From Clavelina lepadiformis (Eukaryota > Chordata > Ascidiacea > Aplousobranchia > Clavelinidae), in contig NC_135240.1 of assembly GCF_947623445.1 (NCBI RefSeq), positions 25,110,001 through 25,174,000 of the forward strand: DNA of 64,000 nucleotides, given 5' to 3'. The stretch's first letter is position 1; the number at the start of each line of letters is the position of its first letter. The translations under genes and the position numbers were made by a program. Below are positions 38,701 through 50,700 of this stretch, one piece after another. Under the pieces are notes generated by a model. It had not been told where the DNA came from. It worked only from the letters and a program-made list of their open reading frames with translations, and ran no database searches.

Positions 38701-41700
38701 CTAAGCCACTATTTTTCTAATTTTAAAAACTGACCTTGACCTTGACCTTGACCTTGACTTGTTATTTTCTTCAAGCGAGGTTGTATTTTTGCAGAAACAA
38801 TCCCAGGAACGGCTAAAAATTGCCGAAGACGACAAGGAAGAAATGCTTCGCAAGATGGAAGAAAAACATCGGCTTAACATCGAACAAATTGAAAGTGACC
38901 ATGCACAAGTAATCCATGATGATGATATCTCTGTATATGTCTCTGCCCTGAAACGGCCCACACAACTTAATGGTGTTTTTTGTATCTACAAATGCCTGAT
39001 GTTTCCAGAATTTAAAGAGCTCTTAAATCATACTGTAGCATGTGTTTTTATTGCCATGTATGTATTGCATACTATGTATACTGAGATTGCAAGGAATATG
39101 GTGCACACTAGGTACTAAAGGTTAAAAGGGCACCCTATGTTTTGGTTCTGGGATATTTCGATTTTGATACCTTTTAACCTCTAGTTTGTCTTAGACATGA
39201 TCAAAATCATCCTTCGCGTTTAAACCTACCAAGTTCACTTAGTCATGATTGCAGCTTGCTGGGATCTGCCGTTATTCTCATGGTGATTTCATTTTTTTCA
39301 GAAACTCTCCTCCGTTAAGGAAGAGCATGAGAGTGCATTGAAAGAGAAAGATGAGGATCGGGAAGCGGCTCTTGCTGAACTTCAGACAAAGATGAATGCT
39401 AAGCTTGAACAGGCAAGCCTCAATTGCTTTGCGTCATACTATAGCATTGTATCATGTGTTAAAATGTAAATAGTATGTTTACCTTATCAAGCCTTGTGAT
39501 CGAGTGTCACTTTATGCACTTTGAAATTAGCACTTCTTTTGTTCTCATACATGTAAAGCAAGGGCTTGGAAATGGTCTGCTAAGCAAGTGTGACTGTGGG
39601 TTGCTTTGATGCAATTTCTTTGGTAAACTTAGCGACAGAAAGTTACAATAAATATCTTTTATATGCAAGAATATAACCTAGTTGTTATTGGACGCTTTAA
39701 AAATGAGAAGAATTTTTAACCATTCCGTTTTAGGTGTAATAAACTGATCTGTTTTTGACTCATGTTCAAAAATTTTTCACAGCCCAAAAGATAAACCAGA
39801 ATCCAAATATCCCTCCCTAGTAAAAAGGTTCCCAATCTGTTATGTAAAGAACTGATAACCTCACAAATCTATGTACCCCTAAATATATTTGACAGATAAT
39901 TCTAGAAGAGGTCTTGGTGTCAGACTTGCTTTTGCCCTCATCTGTGTAGATTAAGCTATTCATGAACATTTTCACAAGACTTGCAATTCCAAGAGCCATT
40001 TATTAAATTATCTGGTCTATGACAGCTGCTTGTATATATTGTATAGCTAACAAGCTATATCGTATATAGCTCGTATATGGTGAAGAAGAAGTTTTGTTTC
40101 ACTTGCAAAGTTGCAACGTCCTATTACCAATTTCTGAGTTAGCAAAATCTGCCTTTTTATTCGCAAATTATGTTGGCAAGCCAGGTTGCTGCTGAAAACG
40201 AATCTCAGATGAGATTGGCGATTGAGGAGCGAGAACTAAGCAAGATGGCTGCCGTTTCGAAGCAAGATGACGAGATGCAGAATCTTTTGTCTCAGCGTGA
40301 AGATGAACTGAGAACCTGTAGAAATGATCTAGAAGATCAGAGAGCCAAAACAGCTGAGGCTGAAGAAAGATGCGACATGATGAAGACGAATGCTGAAGAT
40401 CGACGAAAGGTAAGACATCCAGTTGACTGAAACATGTCCAAAACCAATGTTTTTCCAGAACTTTTCTGTGGCAGTGTTATGGGTTTTCTTACGATAGTAG
40501 TTATCCAATAATTATTTTATCGATGTAGTGGTCTAGTAGAGTAATGTTAATGTGAATATGTGGTATACACTTTTATTTACATACTACTAGAAAACATGAA
40601 TACTGTATAGTTTTTGGTCACTAAAATTGAATTCTTTTTTTTTGAAAACTGCTTTTAGTATTTGTGTGTGTGTGTTCAGGAGCTTGAAATTTCTCACAAG
40701 GAGATGATCTGTGGCCTGAATAAAGAATGGGAAGAAAAGTTGTCTTCAAATGTCCGTGAACTAAAAGGCCAAATCAGCGACCTTGAACAACTGAGACAAG
40801 AGGATGTTACGAAGCTTGAAGCACAGTGGGAAGAGAGACTTAAGGTGTTTTTCTTAAAACTTGTAAATACAACAAATTCATACAAATATTAGACAATTGA
40901 TTTCTCCAACAGTTCTAATATCTTGCATTGGATTTTCTTGAATAAGTATCTCGTTGTCTGTTGTTTCAGAAAGTAGAGGCTTGTCATGTCCAGGAACTGC
41001 AGACAATTCACAGCCGGCAGGAACAGGATATGAGTGAGAAGACAAACCTCTTTCAACAACAAGCCTCAAAAATCAGTGAACTTGAATCGGAAGTAAGCAT
41101 TCTTGCAAGTTTTACTATTATTTGTGTGAATAAAGTGTATTTGTTGCTAATTTTGCTCACATTTTTTTCCAACTTATGTAACTTCATGCATCTTTTTTCT
41201 GGTTTAATGTTGTGTTCATCATATCAAATCTCAACTTTTAATGGTTAACCAAATGTTTGCAGCATGGCAGGGTAACAGAAGAAGCAAAAGAACTGGAAGT
41301 TGAATTGAAGAAACATCGCGACAAAGTCCTCCAGTTGAAAAACAGCACCAAGGAACAGATCGCTTCATTTGAGGAGAGCTTAAATGAAGCGAAACTCAAA
41401 CATGTTGGTGTTCCTTGTCATGTCATTCTTTCCTTTGTTTTTTTTTAAATATTGTTATTACTTCTTGTAAGAGTTCCTGATCCTTAGTAACTGTTCTTTT
41501 CTGGGTGATTGTGTGTTGTTTTCATTACTTTGTTTTGGAAGGATGCTGATGAAAAGATAATTGAGAGCTTAGAGTCTGACAAGAAAAATATGGCACAAAA
41601 TCATAGCCATCAAGTGGAACAATTACAGCAAATCGTGGAAGACTTGCAGACCAAATCTACCAAATTGGAAGAACAACTTGAAAAGGTTTGAAAGTTCTCG

Positions 41701-44700
41701 TAATTTTTTCTGACAAAAACTTTCTTTTTTATACTGCTTTTCAAAGGAAAAAGGTTCTGTTAAAGTTTATGCTGTTTTTCTTTTTTTTGCATTTTTTACA
41801 AGGCCAAGGACATCAATGTACAAACTGTGGAACAACTGAAAGCTGAACATAAAATCCACTCAGAAAATCTGCTTCAAAATATTAATTATTCGGAAGAGAA
41901 TTTAGAAAAGAATAGAAAAGAGCTGGAAGAAGAAAAATCAGAACTTCAGGTAAATGACGCAATGTGTGATCTCTCCAAAGATTACAAGTATTCTGGGCTT
42001 CTTCGAATTAACGATGTAGAATGCAGCATCTAAGGGGCCCAGGGAACTCGTAGAAATGTGGAGGACCTAGAATCAGAGTATTTAGTGGAATGGATAAAGT
42101 GTGTTTTGTTTGTTTTACTGGAATCATTTTCATTTTGGCACATCACTAATGGTCACTAGTGTGTAATTATTTTTGCTTGTTATCCTGAGAGCTAAGAAAA
42201 AAACATAACCAAAGTAGGCAAAAACACTGGAATAGGTTTGCATGTTTATATACTAATTGCAATCAAATTTCAACAAGTTTGTTGCTGTTTTGGCATTTAG
42301 CCTTGTTCCTACAGCAGAGGTGTGCACACTTTTGATCTTAGTTTTTAAATGCTCAACTTAAAATGTAATCCTGAAAAAATTTGTGTTTTTGTGCTAAAGT
42401 TCTACAGAGCCTGCTACTCCATTTGCACAAATTATTATTACCATTTTTTTAAAGTACGTACTGCACATACTGCAGGTAATTTCAATTTAAGTCTATTTCT
42501 AACACACTTTTTATTTCCGTTATACTTATAGGTCAAACTAAATGAAACGAAAGAGCAAATCAAACAGATGGAAGAGAATGCTTTATTAACCATGAAAGAA
42601 CATCAATCAAGTGTTGAGGAGCATGAAAGAAAAATAAAGGAAATCGAGACAGTAACTTACACCTTGCAGGAGCAGCTCTTGAAAGAACGAGAAAATGTTC
42701 AAAAAATGGAAAACCTTATGGAAGAGAGTAAGAAGAAGTACGTTGATGACCTGACAGAAATGAAATCATCCTTGTCTTCAGAATTCAAGGACAAAATACA
42801 CAGACTAAAGCAAAGTTTTGAAAAAGACTCGGCTGATCAAAAGGAAGCTCTAACTGCCGAGTTGCAAGAGAATTTCCTGACTGAAAAGTCTCAACTTCAC
42901 ATCGAACACGAGTTGAAAATAAAGCAACAACTTAGTGCTCAAGAAGAAACTCTCAGAGCTACGTTTGAGAGTGAGAAAGTTGAAATCCAGGCAAAAATGC
43001 AATCAGAAAACAAAGAAACATCGGAACGTGAAGCAGAAATCATGATGCAATTACAAAATTTGCAGAGAGCCATGACGTCAAAAACCGAAGAAATAAACAT
43101 TCTCAACGAGTCATTGGCTGATAAAGACGCGCAGATCATTCAGCTGGACAGCAAGCACAGCTCTCTTAGACAGGAGCTCGAAAAACGTCAAGAAGAACTT
43201 CAATCTGCTCATCTTGAATCGAAAACAGTCGGAGATGAACTTCAACGTACTCGTTCTGAGCTGGAGAAACACATCAGTGAGCTGAATAACATTCGATCCG
43301 AATTTGTCAAGAAGAGAATTGAACTAGAGTCAAATGTAAACAGTCTGCGTTTGAAAGCAGATTTATTGCAGAATTCTGAGAGGGAAAGGGAGAACCTTAT
43401 GGAGAGCCTGACGAAGGAAAGATCAGAGTTAGAAGCCATCAGGACTGTTGTGCAAGAAAAAACTGATGAAATAACTGCTCTGAAATCTGATTTAGACAAC
43501 AGGACATCTGAGATGAACAAACTCAATGAAGATCTCTCAAATAAATCAAAAGAATGCGAAGACAGTAAAGAATCTTACCAAAAGGAGATAGCGAGGTATA
43601 AGGAGGCGTGGAACAAGAAAGTCACAGAGCTTCGTACCAAGGTATCTCCATCCTGTTTAACTATTATATTATTATTATTTATAACTATTATTTTAGGCCT
43701 CATTTAGTATATCTTCAATATTGGTATACACTTACTTCAAAACAGATATTTTTAGTATAGATTAAATGTACACTTACGATGCTTTGTGAGAAATATTTTA
43801 TGAGATATTGTTGTAAAAACCAAGAAAATTTTAGGAATGGTAATTGGACTAATTGCAATTTAATAAAATAAACATTAACAAAGTTTTTCTAATTTGTCAC
43901 ATGCATATCTTGCACGTTTTGCTCTTTTATGTGGGTTGGCCGAAATAGCATTAATGTGCTACACGTTTCAAAGCAAAATTTCTGATAGAAAGCGAGCTTG
44001 TATCTTTAAATTTATATCATGATTTCTTTTAATTTTTTTGTCAACAAACTTTAAAAATGTGCTTTGTACTGTCCCCAACAAAACAGCGTGAAACAATTAT
44101 TTCGAACCTGAAGAAAGAATTTGAAGAAGAAAAGCAGAAAATGACAAAAGAGTTTGAAACGTCAAAAACTGAACTGGAGGCCAGTTTGTCAAAAGAAGCT
44201 ACAAAAGAGAAAAAAGGACTTGAAAATGATTTAACGAGAAGTTTGAATGAAAAATTTGCTGAAGAAAAAGTGAAAATGAAAGAGGAATGGAAAAATAAAT
44301 ATACAGACTTGAAATCAAAGGTGAATTGAAACTGTCCAATTATAATCAGAAACTTAGCAGCGGAAAACTTATCAGAAGTTTATCTCATGCTAACTTTTAA
44401 TACATAAAATGAATATATCGCACTGTATATATTTACTATCTATTTTTATATCCAGGCTGAACAGAAAATAGCCCAACTTCAATCAAAGATTAAAGAACAA
44501 CAAGCAGAAGTTGATGCGGGAAAAGAGAAGATGTTGGCACAAGAAGAGGAAAAGAAGGTCACCACACAGAAAATGGAAGACGAAATGAACAACATAAAAT
44601 TGGTGATTTTTCTGAATTTATTTTTGTCGTGCTCATATACATGTCGAGAATATTTCAAGTTTTTTCTATTCTGGTTGGTCAGGTTTCTGAGCAACTTCAA

Positions 44701-47700
44701 GGCAAGTCGAGTCATGTTGAAAAGCTGACGAGTCAGTTGCAGTCTGTCAAGCAGTCATTGGAAGAGCTCACAGCTGAGCGAGATGAAGCAGTTAATCTTC
44801 ATCAAAATGAAGTCGCATCAAGTAAAGCACTCCACGATGAGCTGAATACTTTAAAAACATCTCTCGTGGAAGTAGAGACCAAGTTGAAAAGTTCCGACGA
44901 AACATTATCCCACCATTCTTCAAAATTTGAAGCTCTTCGCAAAGAGAATGATGACCTAAAACTCAACCTACATGTAAGATAGTCGGAGAATTTTACATCA
45001 TAAAGGCTTATTATAAGCGTAAAATAATCAACCTCATTATTTTTTAAGAAAAAGATTGATGAATGTTCTGAAACTGAACAGAGAGTAAAAGCAAAAACAG
45101 ATGAATTGCTGGCAATGAAAGGTAGAATTTTGTTGCACCGGTATCAAGCTTAACATGAAGTAAGTACTGTGTTAGGTAAACTTATATGATATTGTTACAG
45201 ACAAAATGGCATCCATGGCCGAAGAAGCCAAAAGTCATTTGGAAACTGCGCTCGCTGATAGTAACAAAGAAAGTCAAGTCAAGGTGCTTTTACAAAACAC
45301 ATTCAATTTCAATCTGATTGGTTGATACATTTTTTTGAACTACCTGTTATTGCCAATTATTTCATGTTTTTTGAGAGATTTTTGTAACTCTGTTAGGACT
45401 TGTTTTAATAATAACAGTAAAATTGCCATGACATATAGCTAACAGTATACTCACCTATCGCTTCTACTGTTTCGCATATAATAGCACCAAGCAACTATTT
45501 CGAACCTGAAGAACGAATTTGAAGAGGAAAAGCAGAAAATGACAGAAGAGTTTGAAACGTCAAAAACTGAACTGGAGGCCAGTTTGTCAAAGGAAGCAAC
45601 AAAAGAGAAAAAGGGACTTGAAAATGATTTAACGAGAAGTTTGAATGAAAAATTTGCTGAAGAAAAAGTGAAAATGAAAGAAGAATGGAAAAACAAATAT
45701 ACAGACTTGAAATTAAAGGTTAGTTGAGATAGATCTGAATCTATGTTTAGTGTTTAAATCTATTGTTAACTGAAAGAGTGGAGGCCATTTGTGACATGGC
45801 GATTACACTGAATGTGATTCAAGGTGGACGTAGGACTGGATATCACCTAGCAGTCACCATTGTATGCTTGCTGACTATTAAGTAGGCGGGCAAGTGGGTG
45901 TGCGTGCAACTTGACATACGTTTCCTTGCATTTTTGTCTTATGCCTGCACTGCCTTGCTGCATCACATGCACATTCAGTGTACAACACTTTAACACATCT
46001 GGTAGATTATACGACCAGTGAAGATTTTATATGATTATCCAGGCTGAGCAGAAAATAGCCCAACTTCAATCGAAGATTAAAGAACAACAAGCAGAAGTTG
46101 ATGCGGGAAAAGAGAAGATGTTGGCACAAGAAGATGAAAAGAAGGTCACCACACAGAAAATGGAAGACGAAATGAACAACATAAAATTGGTGATTTTTAA
46201 ATTATGTTTAATAATTCCCCCCCATTTTCATATCCCATCCTTTTTAGTTTTATCTCCTATCTTCAGGCCATTTGAAATTAAAGTATTAACTGTAGACTTA
46301 AGTCTTCCAGTCTGCAAAGTTTTTGTTCAATTAACACGTCAGTTAAAATGCAATCAATAGAAGTCTGCATTTTACCCAAACTAATTTATTACTCTGAAAG
46401 TTTTCTGCTCATGTTTCTAAACAACTGTGATCCCACCCCCATAAATGAAAAATTAGATTTCTCTGTGCCAGTTTGTGAAACAAGTTTTTGTCTTGTGCTT
46501 TAGGTTTCTGAGCAACTTCAAGGCAAGTCGAGTCATGTTGAAAAGCTGACGAGTCAGCTGCAATCTGCTAAGCAGTCACTGAAAGAACTCGCTACTCAAC
46601 GAGATGAAGCCGCTAATCTTCATCAAAATGAAGTCGCATCGAGTAAAGTGCTCCTAGATGAGTTGAACACTGTAAAGACATCTTTAGCTGAGAGGGAAAA
46701 AGAAGTAAAAAATTGCGAGGAAGCTCTCTCAGACCGATTGTCTAAATTAGAAGTTTTGCAAAAGAAAAATGAGCAGCTAAAAGTGAATTTAAAAGTAAGA
46801 TGAGTTATTCACATCAATGATGATGTAAGATCCGGAACATATTGATAATAATTAGTGACTAAGCAATTTATTTTTTAATCTTTATTTAAGAAAAAGATGT
46901 CCGGTTTGTCTGACATTGGAAAGAAGATGAAAGAAAAAGAAGAAGAAATACATCAACGACAAGCTCAATCAAAAGCTGATGCTGTGGAAATCGTGAGCTT
47001 GAAGGAGCAAATTGAAAAACTAAACACAGAACATGGAAATCTCAAAAAATCCTTAGAAAATTTAGAAAAAGAAAACTCTGACCTTAATAAAAAACGGGAA
47101 ACTTTTCATAACGACAATGAAAAGTCTGCCGCTTTGTCACAATTACTACATGAAGAAATCAGCAAATTGAAGGAGGAGTTGGCAACAACAAAGGGTGACA
47201 TTCAGTTCATTTTTTGCACGTGATTTTAAATTTGTACACATTAAAAGATAGCATAGTGTACAATGTTTGTGCAATATGAACAGATATAACTGTTTTGTAG
47301 GCGAAATGACATTCAAGGAAAAAGATGCTGAAAATCGTTTAGAAAACGCAATTGCCGATGTCAACAAAGAAAGCCAAACAAAGGTATATTTACCCTAAAA
47401 CTATGTTAATGACCAATACAGCATGTTCCAGAAGGGAGATCCAACTTTACTTTTGGAGCCTCACCGATTATTTAAATTTCATTTTGCTTATTTCCAGATA
47501 AGCGAGTTGAAAAGAAAAGCCGAACAGAGACTGACTCAAATCAAAAAGACATTTGGATCCCAGTTGGAAGACAAACTTGGTCAAATATCCGAGATGTCTG
47601 AAAATATTAAGTCCCTGGAGGAGGAAAGGGAGATCCTTAGGGAGGAGATGAAAAGAAAAGAAGAGTCTGCAAATGAAAAATGGGATGAGAAATTGAGGGA

Positions 47701-50700
47701 GGAAAAACTGCAGTTAGAAGAGCAGGTGGCCACGTTAGAGGCGCAAATTAAAGAAAACACAGAAAATGTGAGTAATTAAGATTTTATCAACCACTGGATA
47801 TTATGTGTCACAATAGACACAAAGTTCTCGAAGGGAAACACGAATAACTTCTTAAACTGTCCCTAAAAACAACGTAGGTCTTGTATCATTATATAAATGC
47901 GTATAATTTGCATGTACCACATAAGTCATACCACATTGCTTGTCAGAAGCTAATCAAATGTGTAAAAGTTGCGAGTAGTGTTGATTTCATTTCCCACGAT
48001 TTGTGTCTCAGGCTGAAAAAGAGCAAAAGGAAGATAGAGCTCGATATGATCAGGAAAAACTTCAACTCGCTGAGGTCAAAGATCACCTTGAGGTCAGTTA
48101 ATTTTCGAAACTTTCCTTTTTCTTAAGCCCATTTGGATCCTCATCTACATAACTCATGAATATTTGACTTTGGTTTCGGCCTCGCGCATTTTTATCTTTG
48201 GATTTGTGTCTTTGGTGGATTTCATCTCGGCATTCTTGAATGAAAATTAGTCACGCAACTGAGTTACAAAACGTGTTATTTTCCAGGCTGTTTTAGAAGA
48301 GGCACACACAAAGCTGAAAGACGCAGAAATTCGCCTCCAAGAAGAGAAAGATAACTTTGAAGCCTCCTTGTTGGAGGAGCGTGAGAGGAAGATGTTGGCT
48401 GTGAACAAACTTGCCAAAGAGCAAGAGATGCAGGAAAAGCTAAAAGTAGAAAAAGAAAATCTGCAAAACTTGAATGAAGGTGTTTGAATGATTTCAATTT
48501 AAATCAAACGTTGTTCTCTCACACTTCAAAACAGTGTTCATTGCATTTCACATCGTTAGGTTCACATTGTTGTGTTAGATTGTTTTGAAACCAACTCTGG
48601 CAGATAAACTGCCTTAATTTGAGTAAGTTGTTAATTGTAATAATCATTGCTTCAGAACAAAGCAAGCGAATTGAAGAGATGCGAAGTAGGATTGAAGCCT
48701 TGGCGGCGACAGAAGAAACCGAAAAAGACCACCACACAGAGGAGATGGCAAGAATAAACCAGGAGGTATACAGCTTACTTCATATCACCACGCTCTTCAA
48801 AAAGTGTTTCCAGTTTATTTATTTTAATTGTGCTTTGGTTTATCCTTAGTTGAATTCTTCCAAGAAGCGTGTGGAGAAGTTAGAAAAGAGCAGGGAAACG
48901 CTCAAAGCACAGATGAAGGAAAGAAACAAAGTCCATGGTGAAGAAAAACAGGCTCTTTCCGGTAATTGAAGCCATATTTAATGATCAATATGATTGTTTT
49001 AACGCCAGCTGTTCCCATTCTGAGACCCCATTGTTACAACACTGTATTTAAAAATCTAATGACGAAAATGTTCGTTTCGACATAAATCACAATGGTGTTA
49101 TACTGTCGTTCAAGCACTGATCGGAAAGACGGTATTTCGATGAAAATTACCATTGTTGTTTGACATGTTGCAGACGAGGTATCATCTTTAAAGCAACAAC
49201 TTGAGGTTTTATCTCGCTCATCAGTGGAGGATGCGGCTGCAGAAACGGAGCAAAAATTGCGCAATCTTCAGGAGGACTATGATCGCAGGATCAAGGAAAA
49301 AGAGGGAGAGCAGGAGGACAAAGTGAAGCAGCTTGTCAAGAATTATGAGACGGAGAAAATGAAACTCGAAGAGGATCATGCGGTACTTCGTGATAGAATT
49401 TTTCATGTCATGTTATGGTTCATCATAGTAGTACGTTTCATAGATTGACTATAGAGTCTACTTTACAGGGGAATGCCATGTTATAATTTACGTAATAATC
49501 CAGGCCTTAATTTCATGGGTGGTAAAAACTTAACTTTTTCACTTCATTTTCATCGTTGTTTTGTGTTCACCTTTTCGCTTTCATTTCACAGTACTAGCCA
49601 GTTCTTAAAATATGATTTAATTTCTATTGGATAATTTGAAGGATGAAATGAAGCAGATTCGTGAAAAGTCTGCTCTGGCAGATCGACAAACTCGTGAACA
49701 ACATCACGAAGAGATCAACACTATGCAGAAGGAAATCTTGAAGTATGAAAAAGAACTGGAAAGTGTCGTAGACAAGTAAGTTCTTTTTTCTTGAAAGTAC
49801 AAGCAATGTGACTTTGCACTGCCAAACAATCGAGAGAATTTTTGAGATTTCTCTCCAAAACTTTAATATTTCAACAAACTCAAGAAATTCCAGGCATTTT
49901 GGATTGTTTTCAAACTCTGATGGAATTCGTTCATCATGAATTTAAATATTTTTACAAAAATTTTGACAAACATGTGAGAATGATTGTGTCTTCATTCCTG
50001 GATATAAGGGTTGCAAATATATTCCAGGTATGAAGGCGAGCTTAACAGCAGAGAATCGGAGATGTCGGAACAGGTGGACAAGGCGACATATCGTGCTTTA
50101 TCCGCCGAAAAGAAACTACAGGAAGCCGGATTTGATGAGAAGATAAACACACTGCAGGTGCGCAAATGATAATACATTCTCCAATAGTTAGTATTAGAAC
50201 AATAAAAGGCAGCGGTTGGAATCAATTAACAACATGGCAGGGGCAGACTAATTGATTAATTATATCATTCAACTAATTCTTTGTTCTGTATCGTTACGGC
50301 GATGAAGCGAGACTATTAATACAATAATTTGCAATCTTTACAATTCCAGCTTCAAGTGAATGAGCTATCGAAGCACTTGTCTCAATCCCAGCAAGCGCAA
50401 CGAACAACAGAGTTGAGGTTAGAAGATGCGCGGAGAAAATTGTCCTACAACTCGCCACTCGCCGACCCCGAGAAGATGCAGTATCTGCGACAAGTCCTTT
50501 ATCAGTACATGATGGGCTCGGATGGCAAGGTAAGCAATGACTACATGTGTAATTGTCGCAACTAAATTTGAATTAAATCTCGACAAGCTTTGTTGCTTGC
50601 ATGGCTTGTACGATGTAGCGATTGGACTTCTTTGCTTTTGCAGACCATGGCAAAGGTTCTGGTTGTTCTATTGCAATACCCTCCTGGCGAAGCTCAAAGG

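Noticed and set aside
42939..43526. Minus-strand Ser/Phe-rich ORFs opposite golgin exon 20
   Set aside because: Antisense of coiled-coil codons; a known artefact of Glu/Lys-rich sequence.
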